Part shown: in pieces, positions 8,461 through 17,500 of the stretch | How the letters are laid out: each line of letters opens with the position of its first letter | How positions within the stretch are numbered: position 1 is the first letter of the stretch | Assembly (NCBI RefSeq): GCF_021088345.1 | Contig: NZ_CP088156.1 | Span: forward strand, 248,001-312,000 | Direction: 5' to 3' | DNA length: 64,000 bases | From: Bradyrhizobium ontarionense | GTDB taxonomy: Bacteria; Pseudomonadota; Alphaproteobacteria; Rhizobiales; Xanthobacteraceae | Position numbers and translations under genes: made by a program | The notes under the pieces: generated by a model | Databases searched by the model: none | What the model was told of the DNA's origin: nothing | What the model saw: only the letters and a program-made list of their open reading frames with translations

Positions 8461-11400
8461 ATGGACAGAGTTGAGAGGGCGGCACCGATCCTTGCGAAGG
8501 GTGTTGATTGCGATCAGCCCACGACAGACAAGACTCTCAGCCAGGGCTCAGAAGGGACGGCGACGCTATTGCCGGGTGTTCCAGATTGCGGTGATTCGCA
8601 CGCTCAGATTGACGGCATCTACACCAACGGCGCGCTGTACGAGGACGAAACGGAGGCGTTGATCGACAACGAGCTGCGTGTGCTGCGCGATGTGTGGAAG
8701 AGTGTGCTCGGCCTCGAGCATATAGACGACGAAGCCAACTTTCTCGAACTGGGCGGAGACTCGCTTCTCTCGATTCAAGTCGCGACCCGCGCGAAAGAGG
8801 CGGGAATTGCAGTTCAGGCACGACAGCTGTTTCAAACCCACTCCGTCAAGGAGCTGGTAGCCGCGGTCAGTCCGTCCTCGGTAACGGATGGTAGTCAATC
8901 CAAGGCACTGCAGAGGCGAGCATCGCCCTGCGAGTGGGTGACATCCGATGAGCGGGACGTTTGGCTGACGAGATATCCTGGAATGGTGGCGCTCTACCCG
9001 ATGACGGGCATGCAGCGCGGATTGTTGTTTCAGAACGGCATCGGCAACGCTCGCGACGAGCAGGCGGGCCCGGGCGCGTACGCCGGGCAAATGTGGCGAC
9101 GAGTCGCCGCCGGTGTTGAGCGCGACGTGCTGAAGGCAGCCTGGAACCGCATCGTCGAGCGGCACGCGATTCTTCGAACCATATTCGTCGGATTCGATAG
9201 AGAGCAGCCGCTGCAGCTGGTTCTTGGCGAGGCTGAATTGGAGTGGAGAGAGTGCGATCTATCAAATAGGGAGGGATCGGAACAACCCGCGTTCGTGGAT
9301 ATTTTGAGGAGCGAAATTGAGAGGCCGTTCAATTTCGAGCGCCCGCCCTTCATACGAATTATGTCGGTTACGGATGTCGACCAGACCGTAAAGATCGTAT
9401 TGACCTACCATCACTGTGTGCTCGACGGATGGAGCATATTGCTGCTGTGGAACGAACTGTCGGCAATATACGAGGCCGAGTGTCGGCGCGAGCCGCATCG
9501 GTTGCCATCGCCCGTATCCTATGAAGATTATGTTCAGTGGCGCCTTCATCAGCCCAAAGAGCCGGCGCTCGAATACTGGCGGAAGAACCTTGCAGGACTG
9601 ACGCGAGCCGCCGGGCTGCCGCAGAGAAATACAAACGGAAAACGAGAGAAGTTCCTGGGGCGTAAGGCGAGCTTCACTCTGAATGCGCCAGAAACGGCTC
9701 GCCTCATGGAATGGGCCAGAGGCAGCCGGGTCACCATTGCGACTGTCGTGCAGGCAAGCTGGGCTTACGCGGTGTCTCTCCTCAGTGGGGAGCGCGACAT
9801 TGTATTCGGGTTGACCTCTTCCGGGCGCTCGATAGAGCTGGATGGCGTAGAGAGCATTGTCGGCCTGCTGATCGAGACCGTTCCCGTGCGCATTCTCGTC
9901 GACCCGGAGTGCGAGCTGGGCCTTTGGCTGCAGACTGTTCAAGATCAACAGGTCGAACGGGAGAGGTATGCCGGTCTGGATTTGGTGACGATCCGAAAGT
10001 GCGGGCATTTCGAAGCCGTCTCGGAGATGTTTGACGCCCTAATCGTGGTGGAAAGCTTTCCGCAGGCGGAAAAATGGAAGACTGGAGCCTTGCAGCTTGG
10101 CGACTACAATCACGAAGGGTGGACCCATTATGATCTGACGTTGGTGGTGACGCCAGACGACGATATGGAGTTCCTGCTCTATTACAATGGAGCTCGCTTT
10201 GGTGAGGCCGATGTCACTCCACTTCTGGAGCTGTTGGAACGGAGCGTTACGAACATCTCCAGGCGATCAGCCAACGATCCAGTTGCTGGACTGTGGCTTC
10301 CAGAAGATCATGGGTCCGACGAGCTGCTCGAGCCCGTTAGCAAGGTATGTCGGCAGGGTGAATTGCGTCTGGGCCGGTATCTTGTCCACCAGCTCGTCGA
10401 GAATCAGGCGGAGCGCGATCCGGATAAGATCGCTGTGGTCCATAATGGCAAACGATGGACCTACGGGGAGCTGAACCGTGCCGCGAATTGTCTGGCCAAC
10501 CATCTCTTGGCGGAGTTCGCCGACATCAAGCCCGACACGCTGATAGGACTGATGCTGCCACGGAGCGACATGCTGATCATCGCGATTCTGGCGGTCTGGA
10601 AGGTTGGCGCGGCCTACGTTCCTCTCGACCGGGATATGCCGGCTAACCGCCTGCGCACGGTCGTGCAAGACTCCAAGATGCTCCTCGTTATCAAAACGGA
10701 TGGAGCAAACCAGCCATTTGACGGCTGGCGCACCTCCGTGGTCGATATCGACAGTATCGGAGACGACATCGATCGGAGGGCAGGAGCAGACCGCAACCCG
10801 GACATCAACGTGTCCGGCAGCGACCTGGCTTACGTCATCTATACATCGGGATCGACCGGTGGTCCGAAAGGCGTGATGATCGAGCATATGGCTGTCCTGA
10901 ACAACATTCTGAACAAGACGATCGACTTCGGGATGACGGAGCGCAGCGTTGTTGCGCAGAACGCCTCCCCAAACTTCGATATATCCGTATGGCAGATGTT
11001 TGCTGCGCTGACGGCGGGAGGGACGACAGTCGTCTACAGCGAGGAGGAAGTATTCGACGTTGCCCGATTTGCAGCCACGACCGCGATCGAAAGCGTCAGT
11101 GTGCTCGAACTGGTGCCCTCTTATCTGATCCTGCTGGTCGAGCACTTGGAGGAGCATGCCGGCGAAGTGAGGAAGCTTCGGTTGGAAGTTCTTGTCCTGA
11201 CAGGGGAGACGGTCGACGCAGCCTTTGTGAACCGTTGGTGGGACATCATGCCAACGACCTGCGTCGTGAACGCTTACGGCCCGACGGAGGCAGGAGATGA
11301 CATCACGCACCATGTCATGAGCGAGCGACAAGCGCTCCGCAATCCAGTTCCTATCGGCAAGGTCCTGGCAAATTTCGATGTGTTCGTCGTTGACGAGAAC

Positions 11401-12921
11401 CTGCTCCCCGTGGCGACCGGTGAGAAAGGCGAAATCGTCGTAGCAGGAGCCGGTGTCGGCCGCGGATACCTGAACGCCTCCGTCGCCACCAATGCGGCAT
11501 TCGTGAAGAGCCCATTCCCTGACAAATACCGAGGTCGTCTCTACCGGACCGGCGACATCGGACAGATGTTGCCGGATGGCAGCCTGCTGTTTCATGGTCG
11601 CAAGGACAGGCAGGTAAAGGTGCACGGTCATCGGATCGAATTGGAAGAGATCGAGCGTGCGCTCCTGGATATCGATTGGATCAAGCAGGCCGCGGTAATC
11701 GACGTGAGGAGACATAACGGCGACGCAAGTCTGAGTGCGTTTGTTGTCGGTGTCGGAGAGGGGCAGCCGGAAGCGGCAGCGGTGAGCCTGCGAGATAGGC
11801 TCCCTCACTACATGATACCCGCAGTCATTCAGGTCTTGACGGAGTTGCCAAAGCTCGAAAATGGCAAGGTGGACCGAAATGCGCTCCGGGACATGGTGGG
11901 CGAGGTCGCACCCCGTGCGGAGTTCGCTCTTCCGTCGACCGATACAGCGCTGCGACTTGCGCGAATCATCGGTGAAGTCGTCGGCGTCGAAAGGGTCGGA
12001 GAACTGGACGATTTTTTCGATTTGGGCGGGGACTCGTTCATGGCGATCCGTGTAGCCGCGAAATACGGGCCGCCGCTGGAAGTGACCGACATCTACAACT
12101 TGCGAACGGTGGGATCGATATCATGTGCTATCGAGCTGAGCGAAAGTGAGGGCGAGCGCTATCTCGTTCCGGTCGCAGGGACGCGAGAGACGGCGAAAGT
12201 CGTTGTCGTCGGGATCGCCAATTCAGGCGGCGATCCAATCAGTTTCCACGATCTGGGACGTGAAATCGCGTCGAGAACCGATGACATTGCGCTCCTGGCC
12301 GTGAAGCTGCCAAGAATCCTCGTGAACACAGCGGACGAGATGCTTGCGGAAATCGAGCGAATTACGCGCAAGGTCATCGAGGAGTTGACGAGCGAAGAGA
12401 AGGTCCCGGTCATATTGTTTGGACAGTGCAACGGGTCAGCGCTGGCGATCAGCATTGCGATCCACCTTTGCAGGCAAGGAGATCCGGTCGGCGCACTGGC
12501 CATCGGTGGAGCTCTCTTCAGGTCGGCCAACGCGCCAACTGATCTACGGAGCGACGCCGAAATCCTGGAAGGCCTGAGATCGCTTGGCGCGAGCCTTCCG
12601 CGGCGCCCGGACGAGGTCGCGTTCTTTCTGAACGACTTTCGCTATGATTGCCGGATGGCCGACGCGTATTACGATTGGCTCTTGGAGCAGAGAGCGCTGG
12701 CGGCGTTGGGGGGAATCTCGGCGCCTGTCTGCTGCATAGTGGGTTCCGAAGATGCAGTCGTGCCAAACTACAGAGAGAGATACAGCGACTGGGGTTGTCT
12801 ATCGGAGCATGTCGGCTTGGTGGAATATGAGGACCGCGGGCACTATTTGCTTCGGGATTGTGCCAAGGAGCTTGCGGATACGCTGATCGCTCTGCGGCAA
12901 GGCGCCGTGCGATGCAGCTGA
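8461..12921 (+). CDS. NRPS, domain order T-C-A-T-TE
   Basis: A 1,486-residue synthetase; the ATG at 8461 is chosen because GGAGG lies 11 bases upstream. Domains: carrier (GGDSLL, Ser101), condensation with an intact HHCVLDG (about 316), adenylation (core YTSGSTGGPKG near 794, NGKVDR near 1135), carrier (GGDSFM, Ser1192), thioesterase (C1323 in GQCNG, His1461). The C domain begins with YPMTGMQRGLLF, as in D-L or dual condensation domains. Hand alignment to GrsA gives the pocket D-I-W-E-V-T-A-D-D-K; Glu278 and Asp330/331 suggest a basic side chain. No A domain serves the first carrier, so a starter must be loaded in trans, perhaps by the ligase at 14373. The TE has Cys instead of Ser. The next gene begins 4 bp after the stop. 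Confidence 0.95.
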   Translation: MDRVERAAPILAKGVDCDQPTTDKTLSQGSEGTATLLPGVPDCGDSHAQIDGIYTNGALYEDETEALIDNELRVLRDVWKSVLGLEHIDDEANFLELGGDSLLSIQVATRAKEAGIAVQARQLFQTHSVKELVAAVSPSSVTDGSQSKALQRRASPCEWVTSDERDVWLTRYPGMVALYPMTGMQRGLLFQNGIGNARDEQAGPGAYAGQMWRRVAAGVERDVLKAAWNRIVERHAILRTIFVGFDREQPLQLVLGEAELEWRECDLSNREGSEQPAFVDILRSEIERPFNFERPPFIRIMSVTDVDQTVKIVLTYHHCVLDGWSILLLWNELSAIYEAECRREPHRLPSPVSYEDYVQWRLHQPKEPALEYWRKNLAGLTRAAGLPQRNTNGKREKFLGRKASFTLNAPETARLMEWARGSRVTIATVVQASWAYAVSLLSGERDIVFGLTSSGRSIELDGVESIVGLLIETVPVRILVDPECELGLWLQTVQDQQVERERYAGLDLVTIRKCGHFEAVSEMFDALIVVESFPQAEKWKTGALQLGDYNHEGWTHYDLTLVVTPDDDMEFLLYYNGARFGEADVTPLLELLERSVTNISRRSANDPVAGLWLPEDHGSDELLEPVSKVCRQGELRLGRYLVHQLVENQAERDPDKIAVVHNGKRWTYGELNRAANCLANHLLAEFADIKPDTLIGLMLPRSDMLIIAILAVWKVGAAYVPLDRDMPANRLRTVVQDSKMLLVIKTDGANQPFDGWRTSVVDIDSIGDDIDRRAGADRNPDINVSGSDLAYVIYTSGSTGGPKGVMIEHMAVLNNILNKTIDFGMTERSVVAQNASPNFDISVWQMFAALTAGGTTVVYSEEEVFDVARFAATTAIESVSVLELVPSYLILLVEHLEEHAGEVRKLRLEVLVLTGETVDAAFVNRWWDIMPTTCVVNAYGPTEAGDDITHHVMSERQALRNPVPIGKVLANFDVFVVDENLLPVATGEKGEIVVAGAGVGRGYLNASVATNAAFVKSPFPDKYRGRLYRTGDIGQMLPDGSLLFHGRKDRQVKVHGHRIELEEIERALLDIDWIKQAAVIDVRRHNGDASLSAFVVGVGEGQPEAAAVSLRDRLPHYMIPAVIQVLTELPKLENGKVDRNALRDMVGEVAPRAEFALPSTDTALRLARIIGEVVGVERVGELDDFFDLGGDSFMAIRVAAKYGPPLEVTDIYNLRTVGSISCAIELSESEGERYLVPVAGTRETAKVVVVGIANSGGDPISFHDLGREIASRTDDIALLAVKLPRILVNTADEMLAEIERITRKVIEELTSEEKVPVILFGQCNGSALAISIAIHLCRQGDPVGALAIGGALFRSANAPTDLRSDAEILEGLRSLGASLPRRPDEVAFFLNDFRYDCRMADAYYDWLLEQRALAALGGISAPVCCIVGSEDAVVPNYRERYSDWGCLSEHVGLVEYEDRGHYLLRDCAKELADTLIALRQGAVRCS

Positions 12922-12925
12922 TTCG

Positions 12926-13684
12926 ATGGTCGAAATGACCGACATTGGCCCGCAGCGAACAGACTATCCCAAAATCGCCTTTGTGCACATACCGCGGACC
13001 GGAGGAGTGACGTTCGGTCGGCTGCTGGAAACGCTCTATGGCGAAGGCGAGATCGCCAATTTCTATGGAGATAAACTGTCGAGCGTCATCAATGACAAGC
13101 TAGACAACTTCTTGCGAGAGGATAAGCGGCGGAAGAATTCCTTCAGAGTCTTGAAGGGCCATTTTGTGTATGGCTTCGATCCCGAGATCAAAGATGCAAA
13201 CTACGTCACGTTGTTGAGAGATCCAGTGGATCGACTGGTGTCGTACTACTTCTATGCGCTGAAGGAGCGTGGAAACTATCTGAATGGTTATCTGACGCAA
13301 AGAAGGATACGGCTCGAGGAATTCTTGATGAGCCAAATAACCGTGGAGCTGGACAATTACCAGGTTCGGGCGATCTCTGGAATGTCCGTCTCCGAGCGTG
13401 GGAGGGTTACCAGGGATCATTTTCAGCTCGCCAGGCGCAATCTCAGGAACCAGTTTTCCGTGTTCGGGATCACGGAGAGGTTTGGGGCCTCGATGGCGTT
13501 GTTTGCCGGGCTGTTCGGTTGGGAGCTTCCAAGGTATGTGAGCGGGAATGTAGGAGACTATCCTAAGGACCATAACATCTCGATGAGATGCCTGGATCTG
13601 GTCAGCCGCCGGAACGAATGGGATATCATGCTCTATCAGGAAGCGCAGGAGCTCTTCGCTGCCCGGGTCCTGGCTGTGAGCTAG
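12926..13684 (+). CDS. Sulfotransferase family 2 protein
   Basis: The 252-residue protein has the PAPS loop FVHIPRTGGVTFGRLL at about residues 18-33 and the 3'-phosphate site TLLRDPVDRLVSYYFYAL near residues 92-109. These are the signatures of the Sulfotransfer_2 family (heparan/chondroitin-type sulfotransferases, also used on small molecules in bacteria). It starts 4 bp after the NRPS stop and is almost certainly co-transcribed, so the likely acceptor is a hydroxyl or amine of the NRPS product. An ATG three codons downstream is an alternative start. There is no membrane segment, so the enzyme should act in the cytoplasm before export. Family assignment is secure; the substrate is inference. 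Confidence 0.85.
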   Translation: MVEMTDIGPQRTDYPKIAFVHIPRTGGVTFGRLLETLYGEGEIANFYGDKLSSVINDKLDNFLREDKRRKNSFRVLKGHFVYGFDPEIKDANYVTLLRDPVDRLVSYYFYALKERGNYLNGYLTQRRIRLEEFLMSQITVELDNYQVRAISGMSVSERGRVTRDHFQLARRNLRNQFSVFGITERFGASMALFAGLFGWELPRYVSGNVGDYPKDHNISMRCLDLVSRRNEWDIMLYQEAQELFAARVLAVS

Positions 13685-13820
13685 GAGTTGGCCGAGCTCT
13701 GTAAGCCTCCAGCGTCGGTGATCGCACTCCAACGACGTCCGATTTGAGAGTGGGAATGAAGGTTCTGGTGTAAGATTAAGTGGGGAACAGCGCCAGCGTC
13801 AGAAGCGGACATGGATACGG

Positions 13821-14237
13821 ATGATCAGATTGCAATGCGCACTCGTTGCGCTCTACAAAGCGCGCATCCTCATGCAGCGGCCTCTCGTCAGCGTGAAAAG
13901 CGGGTGGGATTTCCCGAGGATGCCGGTGGAGCCGTTTGAGAAGTATAGCGAAGCCGCGCTCCGGGTAGCTCGCCAACGAGTCGGGCGGGATTTCCGTGTT
14001 GGTGGTGTTGTCCACCTCACTGAGACAACGGCCGATCAACACTTGCTGGTTCTCTATGTGAAAGCCGAACTGATCGGAGGACCGCCGGAGACGACGAACA
14101 GTGTTGCTTGGTTCGATCAAATGGAATTGTGCGAGCTGCGAAACAGCGGTCTCATGGTTCCGGAGGCAGACGAAGCGCTCAAGGCAATGGACTGGCGCGC
14201 GCTGATACCGAGGGGGCATTTTCCGCCCGGTTATTGA
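13821..14237 (+). CDS. NUDIX-fold protein with degenerate catalytic box
   Basis: The 138-residue protein follows the NUDIX outline: a first strand CALVALYKARILMQRP, then WDFPRMPVEPFEKYSEAAL, where W-x-FP-x-x-x-VE aligns with 'W.lPGG.vE.gEs'. The helix that should read REvxEExG reads RVARQRVG, so the metal-binding glutamates are missing. The later strands (GGVVHL, HLLVLYVKAELIGG) also fit the fold. Hydrolysis by the usual mechanism is therefore unlikely; it may be a binding protein or a decaying gene. It lies 136 bp after the sulfotransferase in the same direction. The start is uncertain because no strong ribosome binding site is present. A divergent unrelated fold cannot be excluded. Confidence 0.5.
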   Translation: MIRLQCALVALYKARILMQRPLVSVKSGWDFPRMPVEPFEKYSEAALRVARQRVGRDFRVGGVVHLTETTADQHLLVLYVKAELIGGPPETTNSVAWFDQMELCELRNSGLMVPEADEALKAMDWRALIPRGHFPPGY

Positions 14238-14372
14238 GCATCAAGGCAATCGCGCCTCCTTTTCCGATTGGAGGATGTCTGCGGCGGAGCGGGCCCACAT
14301 CGACCGCAAGAGACTGAGGCGCGGAAAGGGCGCTGCCTCAGGTCAGAGGAAGTGACTGACGGGAGGAACGTA

Positions 14373-16211
14373 GTGCATATCGAGTGTCCCGACCGTCGAT
14401 CGTCGGTCTTGGCCGAACCGTTGACACGAGTTGTTCGGCGGAAAGAGGACGTCCTGTTCTCGACATGCGCGCCGCTGCGGCCCTTTCCGGATGTCCTGCT
14501 GACACACCTGCAGAAATGGGCGCAGGCAGCTCCGTCGAGAGCATTTCTTGCCGAACGATCAGCGGCGGGCCGTTGGTACGAGCTCACCTATTCGGCTGCA
14601 ATGAGGTGGGTCGATTCTGTTGCGGAGCTGTTGGTGGAGCTGAATTCCGCATATGGCGACCGTCTGTTGATCATCAGCGAGAACAGCATCGCGCATGGTG
14701 TCGTGTCATTGGCCGCGATGTCGGTGGGCATTGCTGTGGTACAGATATCACCAAGCTATTTGACGACGCGGACCGGCCTAGAGCGCGTCCGCGAGATCTG
14801 CGAGGTGGCCCGGCCCGGATATCTCTTTGCGAGTCCGCAAGCGCTGCTAGCCGCCGCCGGTCCTTTGCCGATAGGCGAGGCCGTAGGGGTGAGTTTTGAC
14901 CGCGTGATCGCCCTTGGACCTGCCGGCGCCGGAGACCGTCGAGATCACGCGACCGCCGAACTGCAGATGAGACGATCGGCCCTACATGGGGACTCGATCG
15001 CAAAGATAATGTTCACTTCAGGAACAACCGGTAGCCCGAAGGGCGTTATCAATACGCACCGCATGCTATGCGCTCAGCAACAACAAATGGCGCAGCTTTG
15101 GCAGTTTGTCGAGGAGCGTCCGCCGGTTCTGTGCGACTGGTTGCCTTGGAGTCATACGTCCGGAGGTAATAACAGCTTCAATATGACGCTTCGAAATGGA
15201 GGAACGCTATACATAGACAATGGTCGTCCTACACTGAGCGGGATCGAACTGACGTTGCGCAATGTCGCCGAAGTTCGTCCGACCTGGTACACAAACGTTC
15301 CTGCTGGATATTCTCTGCTGTTGCCAATGCTGCAGAGGAGCAGATTGCTTACGGAACGGTTCTTCTCCCGACTGGACCTGTTGGTGTATGGCGGTGCGGG
15401 GCTTTCGCCAGGCCTCTGGGCCGGTATTGATGAGCTTGCCAGGTCGACCAGGGGAACGCCGGCTCCCTGGGCGTGCGGCTGGGGTCTCACTGAGACGGCT
15501 TCTACGACCACAGTCACGCACTTTCCAATCTCGGGCGCGGGGCAGATCGGAGTTCCGCTGCCCGGAATGACGTGCCGGCTGACGAAACGTCACGGCCACT
15601 ACGCCATCGCGGTGAAAGGGCCCAACGTCACTCCCGGATATTTCGGCGACACGGACGCGACGGCAAGAGCCTTTGATGACGAGGGGTACTTCATCACGGG
15701 CGATTCGGTGTCGTTTGTTGACGAAGAGAATCCCAGCCGCGGACTTCGATTTGAAGGCCGGTTTGCCGAACAATTCAAGCTGGCGACCGGCACATGGGTT
15801 CAACCGAGCAGTATCAAGGCATCACTTCTATCCCGTGCTGGGCCACTCGTCAGAGACGTGATTCTGGAAGGCCCTGATGGCCCGTATCTGGTCGCCTTGA
15901 TCTGGATAAACGAGGAGGTCGCGGTTCGGGATTTTCGGTGGTCGGAGAGTTGTGAGGGAAATGATCAGGGCTCGATCGCGCTGCAGGAGTTTCTGAAAAT
16001 GGTTATTGGTGAGCACAATGCCGGCTGTGTCGATAATGCCGAGCGGATCGTTCGCGCGTGCGTTCTTGGCATCCCGCCCTCGCTGTCATCCGGTGAGCTG
16101 ACGGAGAAGGGAACCATCGCCCTGCATCGGTTTCGGACGGCTCGTCGGACGCAAATCGAGTCATTGTTTGCGGCTGAGTATGGTTTTAGCATTCCGCAGG
16201 CGGCAATCTAG
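14373..16211 (+). CDS. Feruloyl-CoA-synthetase-like AMP-binding ligase
   Basis: A GTG at 14373, six bases after GGGAGG, gives 612 residues and excludes 35 unlikely upstream residues. The AMP-binding core is IMFTSGTTGSPKGVINTHRM near residue 211, with CGWGLTETAST as the adenylate motif and GYFITGDSVSF as the hinge region. The C-terminus GELTEKGTIALHRFRTARR matches the ending of feruloyl-CoA synthetases, including the late Lys. Family members make aryl-CoA or aryl-adenylates from hydroxycinnamates. There is no aryl-CoA hydratase-lyase nearby, so catabolism is unlikely. A role in activating the starter for the unpaired N-terminal carrier of the NRPS, or in making an aroyl signal for the neighbouring LuxR, is inference. 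Confidence 0.85.
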   Translation: MHIECPDRRSSVLAEPLTRVVRRKEDVLFSTCAPLRPFPDVLLTHLQKWAQAAPSRAFLAERSAAGRWYELTYSAAMRWVDSVAELLVELNSAYGDRLLIISENSIAHGVVSLAAMSVGIAVVQISPSYLTTRTGLERVREICEVARPGYLFASPQALLAAAGPLPIGEAVGVSFDRVIALGPAGAGDRRDHATAELQMRRSALHGDSIAKIMFTSGTTGSPKGVINTHRMLCAQQQQMAQLWQFVEERPPVLCDWLPWSHTSGGNNSFNMTLRNGGTLYIDNGRPTLSGIELTLRNVAEVRPTWYTNVPAGYSLLLPMLQRSRLLTERFFSRLDLLVYGGAGLSPGLWAGIDELARSTRGTPAPWACGWGLTETASTTTVTHFPISGAGQIGVPLPGMTCRLTKRHGHYAIAVKGPNVTPGYFGDTDATARAFDDEGYFITGDSVSFVDEENPSRGLRFEGRFAEQFKLATGTWVQPSSIKASLLSRAGPLVRDVILEGPDGPYLVALIWINEEVAVRDFRWSESCEGNDQGSIALQEFLKMVIGEHNAGCVDNAERIVRACVLGIPPSLSSGELTEKGTIALHRFRTARRTQIESLFAAEYGFSIPQAAI

Positions 16212-16362
16212 TGGGTGCGTAATGGCGTGCAGGGCCATTGAAGAGTTTGCGGAACAACTTGCGAAGGATGATGGAGACGAGTCAATCGTGCTATGCCGCG
16301 GAGAGCGGGTCATAGGCTGTGCGCGGCAGGGTTCCGTCCGCTCGGTGGCGTTCTCCAGCTGG

Positions 16363-17148
16363 TCAGCTGGCCGCAGGGCAGGCCATCCTGCTCAAAGAGC
16401 CAAGCTTCGGCGCGATCAAGTTCAGGGCCACTGCACGTGACACGACGTGCGTTCGGTTTTCGCATTCAAGTTTGACCCGTGCTGAGTCAAAATAGGCCCT
16501 CACAACCCGCTCGGAAATTCCGAGTTGAGCCGCGATCTGCTTGTTTTGCAGGCCGTCGGCCGCCAACGACAGGCACTGCAGTTCTCGCCTGGTAATGCGT
16601 GGGGGCTCATGCGCCAATTTGCGCGCCTGGAGCGTGTTCTCCTCCACCCCGGCGAGCACCAATACCTGCGCATGAACTGTATGCGCGAACAGCAGGAGAT
16701 CCGGAATATACTGACGCAAGAGGCTGTCATTGGAAGCGCGGTAAATTGCCGAGAAGATGGCAAATTCCCTGGCGGGACCTCTGATAGGGAAGCTCAGGCC
16801 GTGGACCTTAATGCCGGTCCCGTAACCGAAGCAGTCAACTGCAACCCGATCGTCGAAATCATCCCACACGATCGGGAGGCGCGATTTGCTGCAGGCCCAG
16901 AGGACTGGATCTGCCACCGTGCACGCTTCAGAATAGCGCTTTGTGATGTGCGGCGGATAAGAGCTGTGTATGACCGGTACGCGGTTTTTCGTTCGGGGGA
17001 TTTCAATAATGCGATACAGAAAATGATCGATGCCAAACTCCGTTAGCATCGACTTCACCATCTCGAAGAGACGCTCTTGAGATCGCGCGGTGGTGAGCCG
17101 TGGGCACATTGTTGAGAGACGGTTCACATCATCCACCACGTTCTCCAT
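16363..17148 (-). CDS. LuxR-type regulator with autoinducer-binding domain (no luxI nearby)
   Basis: The 261-residue protein (start MENVVDDVNR) has an N-terminal acyl-homoserine-lactone-binding domain and a C-terminal LuxR helix-turn-helix, PRITRRELQCLSLAADG then KQIAAQLGISERVVRAYF. In the ligand domain YPPHITKRY aligns with 'YPxxWxxxY': TraR Trp57 is Ile68 here, Tyr61 is kept (Tyr72), Asp70-Pro71 are Asp80-Pro81 and Trp85 is Trp95. No synthase gene of the LuxI type is in the window, so it is a candidate solo. It is convergent with the ligase gene and probably controls locus 1. The changed Trp argues for an altered ligand. ATGs further upstream (17184) are possible starts; no strong ribosome binding site decides. 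Confidence 0.88.
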   Translation of the reverse strand: MENVVDDVNRLSTMCPRLTTARSQERLFEMVKSMLTEFGIDHFLYRIIEIPRTKNRVPVIHSSYPPHITKRYSEACTVADPVLWACSKSRLPIVWDDFDDRVAVDCFGYGTGIKVHGLSFPIRGPAREFAIFSAIYRASNDSLLRQYIPDLLLFAHTVHAQVLVLAGVEENTLQARKLAHEPPRITRRELQCLSLAADGLQNKQIAAQLGISERVVRAYFDSARVKLECENRTHVVSRAVALNLIAPKLGSLSRMACPAAS

Positions 17149-17500
17149 TGCAGCGAGTTGCCATGTCCGAGCGCAAGCGTGCATCAGCCGGTCGGGCGGT
17201 CTTAAATGCCTCATCGCGCCGATGGTCCTGCTCGGAGACAGAGTCTATCACCGATTGTCTCGAGATCGATGCTGCTTGTAGCACGAACGGTGTTCCCGTT
17301 TGAGTGATGAGTCGCGGCGCATGATCGCGCCGTTGGTGGTGAGTCTGCAGGAGTGGAGGTGCTCTGACAGGCAGAGCCGTCGTTCGTTTTTGCCCGGTTG
17401 CTATCCGAGCGATGCGACGCGCATCGCACGATGCATATGTGACTTCGCCGGCCTGCACATATCGAGCTAAGCGCGAACCAGGGGCGCTGCGGATGAGCTC
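17149..17500. other. Upstream region of luxR, no gene
   Basis: About 350 bases between the luxR start and the IS remnant. It should hold the luxR promoter. I could not find a convincing lux-box-like inverted repeat or a coding frame with family resemblance; the frames that exist have abnormal composition. Confidence 0.35.

Noticed and set aside
10267..11808. 513-codon minus-strand frame
   Set aside because: Antisense to the NRPS adenylation domain, His/Asp/Val-rich mirror text, no ribosome binding site.
12926..13684. Idea that this gene encodes a Nod-factor sulfotransferase (NodH)
   Set aside because: No other nod genes or nod box were seen, and the family (Sulfotransfer_2) and context fit the NRPS better.
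16222..16440. Small plus-strand frame starting MACRAIEEFAEQLAKDDG
   Set aside because: Overlaps the luxR 3' end, lacks a family match, and degenerates into Arg/Ser-rich text; at most a remnant.
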